A stretch of DNA of 64,000 nucleotides from assembly GCA_017555085.1 (NCBI GenBank), contig JAFZHD010000041.1:1-64000 (forward strand), in the 5' to 3' direction. The notes under the pieces were generated by a model. It had not been told where the DNA came from. It did not search any database and saw nothing but the letters and a program-made list of their open reading frames with translations. The stretch's first letter is position 1. Every line of letters starts with the position of its first letter. Source of the DNA: Muribaculaceae bacterium. Its GTDB lineage: Bacteria; Bacteroidota; Bacteroidia; Bacteroidales; Muribaculaceae. Positions 18,200 through 27,508 of this stretch are shown in pieces. The translations under genes were made by a program, and so were the position numbers.

Positions 18200-18347
18200 T
18201 TTACACCCCCTCCGAACTCGCAAACTCGTTCTCGTTCCCCCTATCCGCTGCAGAACTGCGCGGCAGAGGGAACTTGCTAACGCGATTGTTTTTTCTGCCC
18301 TTCGGGTTGCTTAATGCTTGTGTTTAAAGTTGCTTATAATCAGCTGT

Positions 18348-19055
18348 TTATTTCAGTACGGGCCAATGGTAGTGTTTCAACTCGTTGATATATTGTTTTT
18401 CGAGGCCGTTGCAGTATTTGTTGCAGAGTTGGTGAAAGCGCGGGCTGTGATTCATTTCGGTGAGGTGGGCGAGTTCGTGCCACACGATGTAGTCGCGCAG
18501 ATGTTGGGGCAGAAACACGAGCATATATGACAGCGCAATCTCTTTTTTTGCCGAGCAGCGGCCCAATGTGGTGTGGCCGGTAGATATTGACCACGACGAC
18601 ACTTTCAGCCCAAGAGCATCGGCAAGGGCGCGAGCGCGGGGCAACAGCAGTTGCGGAGCAATGCGGTTGGCAATGCGGCACATCAGTCGGCTGAGTGTTT
18701 GTGATGTTTCGGGGGCGTTTAAGTCAAAGTTTGTGCCAACGCCAATAGTGATGACCGGCAACGAGGGGCGCGCGGTTATTTTGTCGGGCGAGATGTTTTG
18801 TCGTGTGATGACAAATTCCACACCATCGAGTTTGATGCTCTGCGAGTCGTGATATTTGAGCGATGGTTGTCTCACTGTGAGTCGTGGCGCAAGCGATTCG
18901 ATGGCTTTATATAACTCAGCGGTTGAAATGCTTGCCGGAGCATTGATGTGAACGCTGCCGTTTTTCCAACGCGCCGATATTCGGCCAGAATTGGTGCGAT
19001 AGGTGATGTGAACCAATCCTAATTGCGGATGGTTAATGTGTGTGGGTAAAGCCAT
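18348..19055 (-). CDS. YgjP-like zinc metallopeptidase (M48-type fold)
   Basis: A 235-residue cytoplasmic protein of the YgjP/DUF45 family. The zinc-binding motif HELAHLTEMNHSPRFHQL near residues 190-210 contains HExxH-like HELAH plus the downstream Glu/His expected for this family. It also has the typical GRCSAKKEIALSYML region before it. It is encoded 29 bp downstream of nadK and probably co-transcribed. The physiological substrate of the family is not known. Confidence 0.85.
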   Translation of the reverse strand: MALPTHINHPQLGLVHITYRTNSGRISARWKNGSVHINAPASISTAELYKAIESLAPRLTVRQPSLKYHDSQSIKLDGVEFVITRQNISPDKITARPSLPVITIGVGTNFDLNAPETSQTLSRLMCRIANRIAPQLLLPRARALADALGLKVSSWSISTGHTTLGRCSAKKEIALSYMLVFLPQHLRDYIVWHELAHLTEMNHSPRFHQLCNKYCNGLEKQYINELKHYHWPVLK

Positions 19056-19084
19056 AGTGTGTTAAAGGTTAGAAGGTATGGTAA

Positions 19085-19993
19085 TCAAATTTTGTCGATG
19101 CCCCACAGCAATTTGTTGCGCAGCGTGTCGGTGAAATGATGGATGTGTCGCTGTGCGAGTTTGATAACAAACGGGGCTTTGCGCAGAGTGACGGTTGAGC
19201 CGACGGGCAGAGTGGTCGAGCGGCCGTCAAGGCTAATGCGGTAGTTTTGGGCGCGCGAGGTGGTGGTGATGGTCAGCACTCGCTGGTCGCTGATAACGAG
19301 CGGACGCATGGTGAGCGAGTGGGCGGCAATGGGCGATAAAGCCCAGTTAGGCGCGCAAGGCTCAATGATAGGTCCGCCAACCGACAGATTGTAGCCTGTT
19401 GAGCCTGTGGGGGTGGAGATAATGAGTCCGTCGCCGCGATAGGTGGCGAGTTCCGAGCCGTTGATGAGTGTTTTCACCGAAATCATCGATGCGGTGTCTT
19501 GTTTGAGGATAGCCACTTCGTTGAGGGCATATTTCCACCCTGTAAATTCGGGACAAGAGGTGCTGACCTCGATGAGCGAGCGGTCTTCGATTTTATATCG
19601 GTGGTTGATGATATCGTCAAAAATGTCGTGGCACTCGTCGATGGTGACATCGGCAAGATAGCCCAAGTGACCGGTGTTGATGCCAATGATGGGTATTTCC
19701 TTGTTGGCCACTCTTTGTGCCGTGCGCAAAAATGTGCCGTCGCCGCCAATGCTGAGGGCTATATCGGCCGTAAAGCGGTCGCCCTTGATGAGTTGGTCGA
19801 CATGTGGAGCGGTGTCAAGCACACGACTCAGGTAGTTATAGAAAGTATATTCCATAGCCACTTCGAGGTCGTAGTGTGACATCAGATTGAAAAACTCGCT
19901 CAACTGTGAGATGTACTCTTCTTGGTACTTATTGCCGAAAATGGCAATTTTCAGGCGAGTATTTTGTGATAAAATGTTATCTTTTCCTTCCAA
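19085..19993 (-). CDS. nadK: NAD kinase
   Basis: A 302-residue kinase phosphorylating NAD to NADP. Hallmark motifs are ALSIGGDGTFLRTAQRVANK (GGDGT), PIIGINTGHLGYLADV, YRGDGLIISTPTGSTGYNLS and SDQRVLTI. The start is uncertain: the listed start codon is TTG (MEGKDNILSQ), and no ATG occurs before the conserved LKIAIFGNK. It is divergent from pdxJ across a short shared promoter region. Confidence 0.94.
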   Translation of the reverse strand: MEGKDNILSQNTRLKIAIFGNKYQEEYISQLSEFFNLMSHYDLEVAMEYTFYNYLSRVLDTAPHVDQLIKGDRFTADIALSIGGDGTFLRTAQRVANKEIPIIGINTGHLGYLADVTIDECHDIFDDIINHRYKIEDRSLIEVSTSCPEFTGWKYALNEVAILKQDTASMISVKTLINGSELATYRGDGLIISTPTGSTGYNLSVGGPIIEPCAPNWALSPIAAHSLTMRPLVISDQRVLTITTTSRAQNYRISLDGRSTTLPVGSTVTLRKAPFVIKLAQRHIHHFTDTLRNKLLWGIDKI

Positions 19994-19996
19994 ATT

Positions 19997-20026
19997 TTTG
20001 CGTCTTGGTAATTCTTATTACTTTTG
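19997..20026 (+). promoter_or_regulatory. Promoter of the pdxJ-exbB-exbD-tonB operon
   Basis: TTTG (19997-20000) and TACTTTTG (20019-20026) are 18 bases apart, a consensus Bacteroidetes promoter. The pdxJ start follows 55 bp downstream. Confidence 0.6.
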
Positions 20027-20081
20027 TAGTTTAATTAACATAGGCAAATATATGAATAATTCTTCATATTAAAATAAACCG

Positions 20082-20795
20082 ATGACAAATTTAAGTGTAA
20101 ATATCAATAAAATCGCAACATTGCGCAACGCACGCGGCGAGAATCGCCCCAATGTGATTGATGTGGCAATGGATTGCGAGCGTTTTGGTGCCGCCGGCAT
20201 CACAGTTCACCCTCGTCCCGATGAGCGTCACATTCGCCGTGACGATGTATTCTCGTTGCGTCCGTTGGTGAGAACCGAGTTTAATATCGAGGGTTACCCC
20301 ACGCCCGAGTTTATGGATATGGTGTTGAAGGTTAAGCCCGACCAAGTGACACTTGTGCCCGATGCCCCCGATGCTATCACATCGAGTGCCGGATGGGATG
20401 TAGCCGCCAATATGGAATTTTTGACCGGTATTGTCGATTCATTGCGTGAAGCGGGTATTCGCTCGTCAATCTTTGTGGGTACTGATGTTCAAAACATCAA
20501 GTTGGCAGCCAAGGTTGGTGCCGACCGTGTGGAACTTTACACCAAACCCTATGCCGACCAATATCCCGTCAATCCCGAAGCTGCCGTAGCGCCTTATGTA
20601 GAGGCGAGTTTGGCTGCCCACAAAGCAGGTTTGGGCGTAAACGCAGGTCACGATTTGAGTCTCGAAAACCTCAAATTTTTCCATGAGCGATTGCCATTCC
20701 TCAACGAAGTGTCGATTGGCCACGCGCTCATTTGCGATGCTCTTTATCTCGGACTTGAAGAAACGATTAAACGCTACAAGGCTTGTTTAGTCTAA
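20082..20795 (+). CDS. pdxJ: Pyridoxine 5'-phosphate synthase PdxJ
   Basis: A 237-residue TIM-barrel enzyme condensing 1-deoxy-D-xylulose 5-phosphate with 3-amino-2-oxopropyl phosphate in DXP-dependent vitamin B6 synthesis. Family signatures are [40 protein letters not shown] and [15 protein letters not shown], with [13 protein letters not shown] near the end. Length is normal. It leads an operon with the TonB system, a combination I know from other Bacteroidales. Confidence 0.95.
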   Translation: MTNLSVNINKIATLRNARGENRPNVIDVAMDCERFGAAGITVHPRPDERHIRRDDVFSLRPLVRTEFNIEGYPTPEFMDMVLKVKPDQVTLVPDAPDAITSSAGWDVAANMEFLTGIVDSLREAGIRSSIFVGTDVQNIKLAAKVGADRVELYTKPYADQYPVNPEAAVAPYVEASLAAHKAGLGVNAGHDLSLENLKFFHERLPFLNEVSIGHALICDALYLGLEETIKRYKACLV

Positions 20796-20829
20796 CTGAT
20801 AAATAATAACCACTAAAACCACGAATATA

Positions 20830-21531
20830 ATGTCTTTATTTGCTACTGTCAGCAGTGCCTTGACCGACTCGGTGGCTGCTGTTGCCGAAACCACACAGCC
20901 CGTTGCACAAGAATTGTCGGTGTGGGATTTGTGTGTCGAGGGCGGATTTATCATGATTCCTCTCTTGATACTCTCTATTATGTGCATCTATATCTTTGTT
21001 GAACGCGCCATGGCCATCAACAAAGCATCGCAAGAAGATGCCTCGTTTATGAAACGCATCAAAGACTATATTCATGAAGGCGAAATTGAGAGCGCACAAA
21101 ATTTGTGCAAGAAAAACGGTTCGCCCTACGCCCGACTCATTGCCAAGGGTATCAGCCGCATAGGCCGTCCCATGGGCGATGTTCTTGTAACAATCGAGAA
21201 CACGGGTAACCTCGAAATTGCCAACCTCAGCAAAGGCCTTCCTTGGCTTGCCACAACTGCTGCCGGTGCTCCCATGCTCGGCTTTTTGGGCACAGTTATG
21301 GGTATGGTCGATGCCTTCTACAACCTTGCAAGCGCCGGCAGCAGTGCCAACATCGATGTGCTTGCCGGTGGTATTTATGAGGCATTGGTAACTACCGTTG
21401 CAGGTCTCATCGTGGGTATTATCGCCCTCTTTGCCTATAACTACCTCGTTGCCCGCATCAACAAAGTGATGAATATGCTCGAAGCCAAGACCATGGAATT
21501 TATGGACTTGCTCAACGAGCCTGCACAATAA
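20830..21531 (+). CDS. exbB: ExbB/TolQ-type proton channel
   Basis: A 233-residue MotA/TolQ/ExbB-family protein with three membrane helices, one near residues 40-60 (GGFIMIPLLILSIMCIYIFVE) and two between 135 and 215. The conserved ATTAAGAPMLGFLGTVMGMVDAF and GGIYEALVTTVAGLIVGIIAL segments are present. With ExbD it converts proton-motive force into TonB movement. It is followed by exbD after 21 bp. Confidence 0.92.
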   Translation: MSLFATVSSALTDSVAAVAETTQPVAQELSVWDLCVEGGFIMIPLLILSIMCIYIFVERAMAINKASQEDASFMKRIKDYIHEGEIESAQNLCKKNGSPYARLIAKGISRIGRPMGDVLVTIENTGNLEIANLSKGLPWLATTAAGAPMLGFLGTVMGMVDAFYNLASAGSSANIDVLAGGIYEALVTTVAGLIVGIIALFAYNYLVARINKVMNMLEAKTMEFMDLLNEPAQ

Positions 21532-21552
21532 TGCTCTAAACACAGGTTTGTT

Positions 21553-21969
21553 ATGGCACTGAAACGACAAAACGACATGATGTCAATGTTTTCGATGGCG
21601 TCGATGACCGATGTTATCTTCTTGTTGCTCATCTTCTTCATGGTGACATCAACCTTTGTGTTTCCCACGGCTCTTGAAGTGAATTTACCCCAAAGTTCGC
21701 AGCAAACGGCGCTCAAACCCGGTGCGCGTGTCTATATCGACAAAGAGCAGCAGGTGTATGCCTCGTTTGGCGACAGCGAGCCGCAGCCCATCGACCGCGA
21801 TGCGTTGTTGGCATTCTTGCAGCTCACACAGCAGCAGAGCCCCGACAGTTACATTGCCCTTTATGCCGACCAAGAAGTGCCTTATGGCCGTGTGGTTGAA
21901 ATGCTTGAAATGAGCAGTCGCAACAACCTCAAAATGGTGTTGGCAACACATCCCTCACACAAAAAATAG
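21553..21969 (+). CDS. exbD: ExbD/TolR-type biopolymer transport protein
   Basis: A 138-residue bitopic protein. The membrane helix (about residues 15-37) contains the conserved proton-carrying Asp in SMASMTDVIFLLLIFFMVTS. The periplasmic domain ends SSRNNLKMVLATHPSHKK. It forms the ExbB-ExbD motor with its neighbour. Confidence 0.92.
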   Translation: MALKRQNDMMSMFSMASMTDVIFLLLIFFMVTSTFVFPTALEVNLPQSSQQTALKPGARVYIDKEQQVYASFGDSEPQPIDRDALLAFLQLTQQQSPDSYIALYADQEVPYGRVVEMLEMSSRNNLKMVLATHPSHKK

Positions 21970-21978
21970 CCGTCAACG

Positions 21979-22764
21979 ATGCCCTCGCCCGACCGCCGCA
22001 ACCGTCTAATAGCCATCATCGCCACCGTGGTGTTTCACATAGTGGTGTTGGTGATTATGCTGTGTGCCTATCTGCGCTACACAGGCGAGCAACCACGCAA
22101 ATGGCCGCCGCAAGACACAAGCGAAATTTTGTATGGCGGAGAACTTATCGTTGAGGGCAACATACAAGAACAGGCCGCGAGCAATAGCACACCCGCCCCC
22201 TCGTCATCGCCCGAGCAGGCAGTGCAACAAGCCGACGATCCCATAGACCAAGGCGAAACGGGCCAAGTAGCCCCCTTGGTGACATCGACACAAGAATCTC
22301 CCGCCAAGGTAAAAGAAACTCCCAAGCCCGAAAAGACCGGTCCCACCAAAGAAGAACTTGCCGAGCAAGAGCGCATCAAGCGTGAGCAAGAAGCCGCACA
22401 ACGCATCAGAAACCAAGTGAAATTTGGCAACTCGGGCAGTGGTAGCGGCACGGCCGGCTCGCCCGACGGCAACTCAACGGTCGGAGCCACAGGCGGCACT
22501 CCCGGACACACACTCACAGGCCGCACACTCGAATCGTTTGGCCGTCCCAAGAGCCAATACACCGGCACTATACGCATCAGAGTGCGCGTTAACCGCGACG
22601 GCTTTGTTGTCGGCACGCCCACCTACGACGGCGGCGACGGTCCGGCATCGGCCAATGCCGCGGTGCGTCAAAGTTGCATCGACGCCGCGAGCAAATCGCG
22701 CTTTTCGGTATCGCTCAACGCCCAAGCCGAACAGGTTGGCGTCATCACATGGCGATTTGAATAA
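21979..22764 (+). CDS. tonB: TonB-like energy transducer
   Basis: A 261-residue protein with an N-terminal membrane anchor (about residues 10-31, IAIIATVVFHIVVLVIMLCA), a long Pro/Glu/Lys-rich periplasm-spanning linker, a charged helical segment (KEELAEQERIKREQEAAQR), a Gly/Ser-rich stretch and a TonB C-terminal-like domain (IRIRVRVNRDGFVVGTPTYD...SRFSVSL...GVITWRF). It transduces energy to TonB-dependent outer-membrane receptors. Last gene of the operon. Confidence 0.85.
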   Translation: MPSPDRRNRLIAIIATVVFHIVVLVIMLCAYLRYTGEQPRKWPPQDTSEILYGGELIVEGNIQEQAASNSTPAPSSSPEQAVQQADDPIDQGETGQVAPLVTSTQESPAKVKETPKPEKTGPTKEELAEQERIKREQEAAQRIRNQVKFGNSGSGSGTAGSPDGNSTVGATGGTPGHTLTGRTLESFGRPKSQYTGTIRIRVRVNRDGFVVGTPTYDGGDGPASANAAVRQSCIDAASKSRFSVSLNAQAEQVGVITWRFE

Positions 22765-22776
22765 CAGCAGCCCGAT

Positions 22777-22790
22777 TTATGTCGACATAA
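22777..22790. other. 14-bp perfect palindrome downstream of tonB
   Basis: TTATGTCGACATAA is a perfect palindrome 13 bp after the tonB stop. No loop or T-run follows, so it is more like a protein-binding dyad than a terminator. Function unknown. Confidence 0.35.
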
Positions 22791-22930
22791 GGACAAAAAA
22801 GAACAGGTAAATTGCTCTCAAAAAGGCCGTCTTATGCGCGAAAAATGTGTTTATGCACTTGCATTTTGTGGTTTGGCGAGGATAAATGCAAATTTTTAGC
22901 ACAAAATGGAAATTTTTTAGGGCTTTGTTG

Positions 22931-22961
22931 TTGTATAGGGGCATGATTAATTGTAACTTTG
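22931..22961 (+). promoter_or_regulatory. Promoter of carB
   Basis: TTG (22931-22933) and TAACTTTG (22954-22961) are 20 bases apart. The -7 box is only 19 bp from the carB start codon, so the leader would be very short; a small dyad (TTGCAA...TTGCAA) spans the predicted transcription start. Confidence 0.6.
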
Positions 22962-22980
22962 CAAGAAATTTTGCAAAATT

Positions 22981-25900
22981 ATGATCGACGGAATTAAGAA
23001 AGTATTGCTCCTCGGTTCAGGAGCATTGAAGATCGGCCAAGCCGGTGAGTTTGACTATTCGGGTTCGCAAGCATTGAAGGCACTTCGTGAAGAAGGCATC
23101 TCAACAGTTCTCATCAACCCCAATATCGCAACAATCCAAACATCAGAAGGTGTTGCCGACCAGGTTTATTTCCTTCCCATTACCCCTCATTTTGTTGAAG
23201 AAGTTATCAAGAAAGAGCGTCCCGACGGCATTTTGCTCGCATTCGGTGGTCAAACAGCGCTCAACTGCGGTACAGAATTGTATCTCAATGGTACTCTCGA
23301 ACGCTATGGCGTGAAGGTGTTGGGTACATCGGTAGAAGCAATCATGATTACCGAAGACCGTGATTTGTTTGTAAAGAAACTCGACGAAATCGAAGCCAAG
23401 ACTCCCGTTTCACAAGCAGTTGAAACAATGGAAGACGCTATCGAGGTAGCACACCGCATTGGTTTCCCCGTAATGGTTCGTTCGGCATACGCGTTGGGTG
23501 GTCTCGGTTCGGGTATCTGTAACAACGAAGAAGAGTTCCGCACTTTGTGTGAAAGCGCTTTGGCACACTCTAAACAGATTCTCGTTGAAGAGTCGTTGAA
23601 AGGTTGGAAAGAAATCGAGTTTGAAGTAATTCGCGATAAGAACGACCACTGCTTCACTGTTGTGCCTATGGAAAACTTTGACCCCCTCGGCATTCACACA
23701 GGTGAAAGTATCGTTGTTGCTCCCATCGTATCGCTCACACAAGAGCAAATTCAATTATTGCAAGATATCGCAACTCGCGTGGTGCGTCACATCGGCATCG
23801 TTGGCGAATGTAACATTCAGTATGCATTCAACGCCGAAACCAACGACTATCGCATCATCGAGATTAACGCTCGTTTGAGTCGCAGTTCGGCCCTTGCATC
23901 AAAAGCATCGGGTTATCCCTTGGCATTTGTTGCAGCAAAATTGGCTCTCGGTTACTCACTCGACCAAATTGGCGAAATGGGTACACCCAACTCGGCTTAT
24001 GTAGCACCCTCGGTTGACTATATGATTGTCAAGATTCCTCGTTGGGACTTGACCAAGTTTGCCGGTGTTGACCGTGAAATCGGTTCGGCAATGAAATCGG
24101 TAGGCGAAATCATGTCAATCGGTAAATCATTTGAAGAAATCATTCAGAAAGGTTTGCGCATGATTGGTCAAGGCATGCACGGCTTCGTGGGCAACCGCGA
24201 TGTTAAGTTTGACGACCTCGACTATGCATTGTCACACCCCACCGATATGCGCATCTTCGCTATCGCTAAAGCATTGGAAGAAGGTTATAGCGTTGAACGC
24301 ATCGAAGAATTGACCAAGATTGACCCATGGTTCCTTTCTCGTTTGAAAAACATCGTTGACTACTCGGTAGTTCTCAAACAATACAACAAAATCGAAGACC
24401 TTCCTGCCGAAGTATTGGCCGAAGCAAAACGATTGGGTTTCTCTGACTTCCAAATCGCTCGATTTGTTGAAAACCCCGAAGGCAACCACGAACCCGAATT
24501 GTTGCGTGTTCGCGAACATCGCAAAAACAACGGCATCACTCCCAAAGTGTGCCGCATCAACACCGTAGCCAACGAGTATCCCGAATTGACTAACTATCTC
24601 TATGTAACCTATGGCGCAGCATCTCATCAGGTTGCTTATGACTACAACTCGGGCAAAAACATCGTGGTTCTCGGCTCTGGTGCATATCGCATCGGTAGTT
24701 CGGTAGAGTTTGACTGGTGCTCGGTTAACGCCGTGAACACTTGCCGTCAACTCGGTTACAAGTCAATCATGATTAACTACAACCCCGAAACAGTATCAAC
24801 CGACTATGATATGTGTGACAAACTCTATTTTGACGAATTGAGTTTTGAACGCGTACTTGATGTTATCGACCTTGAAAGTCCCCGCGGCGTTATCGTGTCG
24901 GTAGGTGGTCAGATTCCCAACAACTTGGCAATGAAACTCAACCGTCGCCAAGTGCCCATTTTGGGTACATCGCCCATCTCAATCGACCGAGCCGAAAACC
25001 GTCACAAATTCTCGGCTATGCTCGACAGCCTCGGCATCGACCAACCCCGTTGGAAAGAGTTGACAAGTTTTGACGATATCGACAAGTTTGTTGAAGAAGT
25101 AGGCTTCCCCGTGTTGATTCGTCCAAGTTATGTATTGTCGGGTGCGGCAATGAATGTGTGCTACGACCACGAGTCAATGTACGAATTCTTGGGTGCAGCA
25201 GCCAAGGTGTCAAAAGAATTCCCCGTTGTGGTATCAGAATTCTTGCAGAACGCCAAGGAAATCGAGTTTGACGCGGTTGCACGTAATGGTGAAGTTATAG
25301 AATATGCAATTTCAGAGCACGTTGAGTTTGCCGGTGTTCACTCTGGTGACGCTACACTCGTATTCCCTGCTCAAAAAATATATCTCGAAACAGCTCGTCG
25401 CATCAAGCGCATAAGCAAGAAGATTGCTAAGGAATTGAACATCTCAGGTCCTTTCAACATCCAATATCTCGCGAAGAACAACGATGTTAAGGTAATTGAA
25501 TGTAACTTGCGCGCATCACGCAGTTTCCCCTTCGTTTCAAAAATCCTCAAACGTAACTTCATCGAGACAGCAACTCGCATCATGCTCAACGAGCCTGTTG
25601 AAACTCCCGATTCATCAACATTTGACATCGACTATATCGGCGTTAAGGCATCGCAATTCTCATTTGCCCGCCTCCACAAAGCCGACCCCGTGTTGGGCGT
25701 AGATATGGCTTCAACAGGTGAAGTAGGTTGCTTGGGCGCTGACTTTGACGAAGCATTGTTGAACGCTATGATTTCGGTTGGTCACGCAGTACCCGACAAA
25801 AACAAAGGCGTACTCGTATCATCGGGCGACCCCCGTGGCAAAGTTGATATGCTCGAATGCTGCCGCACACTCTCGGCTAACGGCTACAAACTCTATGCTA

Positions 25901-26202
25901 CCGAAGGTACAGCCAAGTTCCTTGAATCAAACGGCGTTCCCGCAAATCCCGTATGCTGGCCCGACGAAGAAGGCGAAAACATTCTCGACCTCCTCGCATC
26001 TCACTCTATTGGCTTGGTAATCAACATTCCCAAAAACCACACCAAGCGTGAGTTGACTAACGGTTATCGCATTCGCCGCTCGGCTATCGACCACAACATT
26101 CCCTTGTTGACCAACGCACGCCTCGCATCGGCATTCATCAACGCGTTTGTAAACAAACCCATTGAAGAAGTGAGCATCGCAGCTTGGAGCGACTATAAGT
26201 AA
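22981..26202 (+). CDS. carB: Carbamoyl-phosphate synthase large subunit
   Basis: A 1073-residue enzyme with two homologous ATP-grasp halves, making carbamoyl phosphate for pyrimidine and arginine synthesis. The first half starts KKVLLLGSGALKIGQAGEFDYSGSQA; the second KNIVVLGSGAYRIGSSVEFDWC. ATP-grasp motifs such as RSAYALGGLGSGICN and RPSYVLSGAAMNV are intact, as is the C-terminal MGS-like allosteric domain (GVLVSSGDPRGKVDMLECC). The small glutaminase subunit gene carA is not adjacent on either side, which is unusual. It has its own promoter. Confidence 0.96.
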   Translation: MIDGIKKVLLLGSGALKIGQAGEFDYSGSQALKALREEGISTVLINPNIATIQTSEGVADQVYFLPITPHFVEEVIKKERPDGILLAFGGQTALNCGTELYLNGTLERYGVKVLGTSVEAIMITEDRDLFVKKLDEIEAKTPVSQAVETMEDAIEVAHRIGFPVMVRSAYALGGLGSGICNNEEEFRTLCESALAHSKQILVEESLKGWKEIEFEVIRDKNDHCFTVVPMENFDPLGIHTGESIVVAPIVSLTQEQIQLLQDIATRVVRHIGIVGECNIQYAFNAETNDYRIIEINARLSRSSALASKASGYPLAFVAAKLALGYSLDQIGEMGTPNSAYVAPSVDYMIVKIPRWDLTKFAGVDREIGSAMKSVGEIMSIGKSFEEIIQKGLRMIGQGMHGFVGNRDVKFDDLDYALSHPTDMRIFAIAKALEEGYSVERIEELTKIDPWFLSRLKNIVDYSVVLKQYNKIEDLPAEVLAEAKRLGFSDFQIARFVENPEGNHEPELLRVREHRKNNGITPKVCRINTVANEYPELTNYLYVTYGAASHQVAYDYNSGKNIVVLGSGAYRIGSSVEFDWCSVNAVNTCRQLGYKSIMINYNPETVSTDYDMCDKLYFDELSFERVLDVIDLESPRGVIVSVGGQIPNNLAMKLNRRQVPILGTSPISIDRAENRHKFSAMLDSLGIDQPRWKELTSFDDIDKFVEEVGFPVLIRPSYVLSGAAMNVCYDHESMYEFLGAAAKVSKEFPVVVSEFLQNAKEIEFDAVARNGEVIEYAISEHVEFAGVHSGDATLVFPAQKIYLETARRIKRISKKIAKELNISGPFNIQYLAKNNDVKVIECNLRASRSFPFVSKILKRNFIETATRIMLNEPVETPDSSTFDIDYIGVKASQFSFARLHKADPVLGVDMASTGEVGCLGADFDEALLNAMISVGHAVPDKNKGVLVSSGDPRGKVDMLECCRTLSANGYKLYATEGTAKFLESNGVPANPVCWPDEEGENILDLLASHSIGLVINIPKNHTKRELTNGYRIRRSAIDHNIPLLTNARLASAFINAFVNKPIEEVSIAAWSDYK

Positions 26203-26226
26203 GCCAAAATAACAATCAGATATGAT

Positions 26227-26253
26227 CGAGGCCACCTCATTGAGGCGGCCTCG
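26227..26253 (+). terminator. Hairpin terminator after carB
   Basis: The stem CGAGGCC-a-CCTCA pairs with TGAGG-c-GGCCTCG, giving 12 bp with one bulge on each side. The following T content is modest (GTTGTTATAT). It lies between carB and the convergent HAD gene. Confidence 0.6.
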
Positions 26254-26300
26254 GTTGTTATATAGCGGGGTGTAAATAAGCATTGCCGACAGCAATCACT

Positions 26301-26939
26301 CTATAATATAGTGGTGCTAATAGAGGCGGTGAGGGCTAGGGTTTGGGCTGAGGGGTTGACGAGATAGCGAGTGCCGGTGCAGGCTGTGAGCAGGGGTAGG
26401 TCGTCGTGGTGGTCGGTGACTACGGTTTGTAGCGTGAGATGATATTGGTCAAGGTGTTGCAGCAGAGAGTGCAGTTTGTGCTCGGCGCGGTTTTCGGTCC
26501 AATCGGGCGCGGTGGTGTCAGACGGAGTGGCGATGCAGTGGTCAAAGCCAAAGTGGCGCGCCACAAGCGTTGCATAGTTGTCGGGGGCGGCTGTGGCAAG
26601 ACACAGGTAAACTCGGTCGGCGCGCAAGCGGTTACACAATTCCACTACCTTATCATTGGCCTTGGCCGCTAACTGATGCGCGAAATCTTCAAGACGGTCG
26701 GCAGTCATAATAGGAGCCGATGCACGCAACAGGTGGTGTTTCATAGTGCTGTGTGATGTTAGTCTCAAGCGGCGCAACGCGATGTGCCATAACATGTTGG
26801 CGGCAATGTTGATGCGGCCTTTTGATAGGCACGATTTGACGGCATAGCGAGTGTAATCGACAAAGGTGTTGGTGTCGAGCAGAGTGCCGTCGAGGTCGAT
26901 AGCGGCTGCCGGAATTATTTTTTCATGTCCTTTGACCAT
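26301..26939 (-). CDS. HAD-superfamily phosphatase
   Basis: A 212-residue HAD hydrolase with the nucleophile motif AAIDLDGTLLD (DxDxT) near residue 15, motif II region LATAAPDNYATL near residue 113, and motif IV VVTDHHDDLPLL near residue 170. The arrangement resembles the phosphoserine-phosphatase-like subgroup. The substrate cannot be told. Its start overlaps the phosphoribosyltransferase gene by 25 bp; both belong to one operon with a GT2 gene. Confidence 0.8.
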   Translation of the reverse strand: MVKGHEKIIPAAAIDLDGTLLDTNTFVDYTRYAVKSCLSKGRINIAANMLWHIALRRLRLTSHSTMKHHLLRASAPIMTADRLEDFAHQLAAKANDKVVELCNRLRADRVYLCLATAAPDNYATLVARHFGFDHCIATPSDTTAPDWTENRAEHKLHSLLQHLDQYHLTLQTVVTDHHDDLPLLTACTGTRYLVNPSAQTLALTASISTTIL

Positions 26940-27502
26940 GGAAATCTCACCAATTCGAGGTTTTTGAATATCTTGAAATCGACTTTGTGGCTTGGTTGGG
27001 GAGTGGTGACGGTGATGGCGGCGGTTTTGATGGTGTTGCCCGGAAACTGCTCGTTTAGGGCATTAATCACGCCGGTCATGGTTGCTCCCGAGTCGATGGC
27101 ATCGTCAACAATGAGAATGCGACGGTTGCCGCGGCTCAACATTGATATGGTGTCGTCGTTGAGGTTGTCAAACGATATGTTGCGGTGTTTGGCGCGAGGG
27201 AAAAGGCGCAATATCCATGACTCGACCATGCGTGCCCAATCAAGCAACACTCGGGGCATCGCGGCCAAGATGGCGTTTGTGGCAGGTTTCTGTTTGAGGT
27301 CGTTGCCGGGGCGGCAAGCCGACACCTCGCCATAGGCAATAGATTTGCCGCTATTGAGAGTGTGTAGCATTTCGCGGGCAACATATCCGCCACCGCTCAA
27401 AATAGCGATTACCACATCGGGGCGGTATTGCTCTTTGACGGTCATGGCCAATTTGTGGCAAATGGCTTTGAACAATGATGTTTCGAGGGTTACTACTTTC
27501 AT
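26915..27502 (-). CDS. Phosphoribosyltransferase-family protein
   Basis: A 195-residue type I PRTase-like protein. The PRPP-binding signature RILIVDDAIDSGATMTGVI is near residue 130, and a PPi-loop-like AILSGGGYVAREML is near residue 33. A middle segment (about residues 75-115) with WARMVESWILRLFPRAKHRN could be an inserted hood. The acceptor base is not identifiable. It sits between a GT2 glycosyltransferase and a HAD phosphatase, six bases after the former. Confidence 0.75.
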   Translation of the reverse strand: MKVVTLETSLFKAICHKLAMTVKEQYRPDVVIAILSGGGYVAREMLHTLNSGKSIAYGEVSACRPGNDLKQKPATNAILAAMPRVLLDWARMVESWILRLFPRAKHRNISFDNLNDDTISMLSRGNRRILIVDDAIDSGATMTGVINALNEQFPGNTIKTAAITVTTPQPSHKVDFKIFKNLELVRFPWSKDMKK

Positions 27503-27508
27503 AATCGT

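Noticed and set aside
18200..18347. Possible tRNA or structured RNA in the GC-rich gap before the metallopeptidase gene
   Set aside because: No cloverleaf, T-loop or CCA-compatible fold could be drawn; only short local pairings are seen.
20045..20052. TATATTTG on the minus strand as the nadK promoter
   Set aside because: The -7 box matches, but no -33 box lies at the expected distance, so it is not listed as a feature.
20836..21570. 244-codon minus-strand frame opposite exbB
   Set aside because: Antisense shadow of a conserved gene with no coherent protein pattern.
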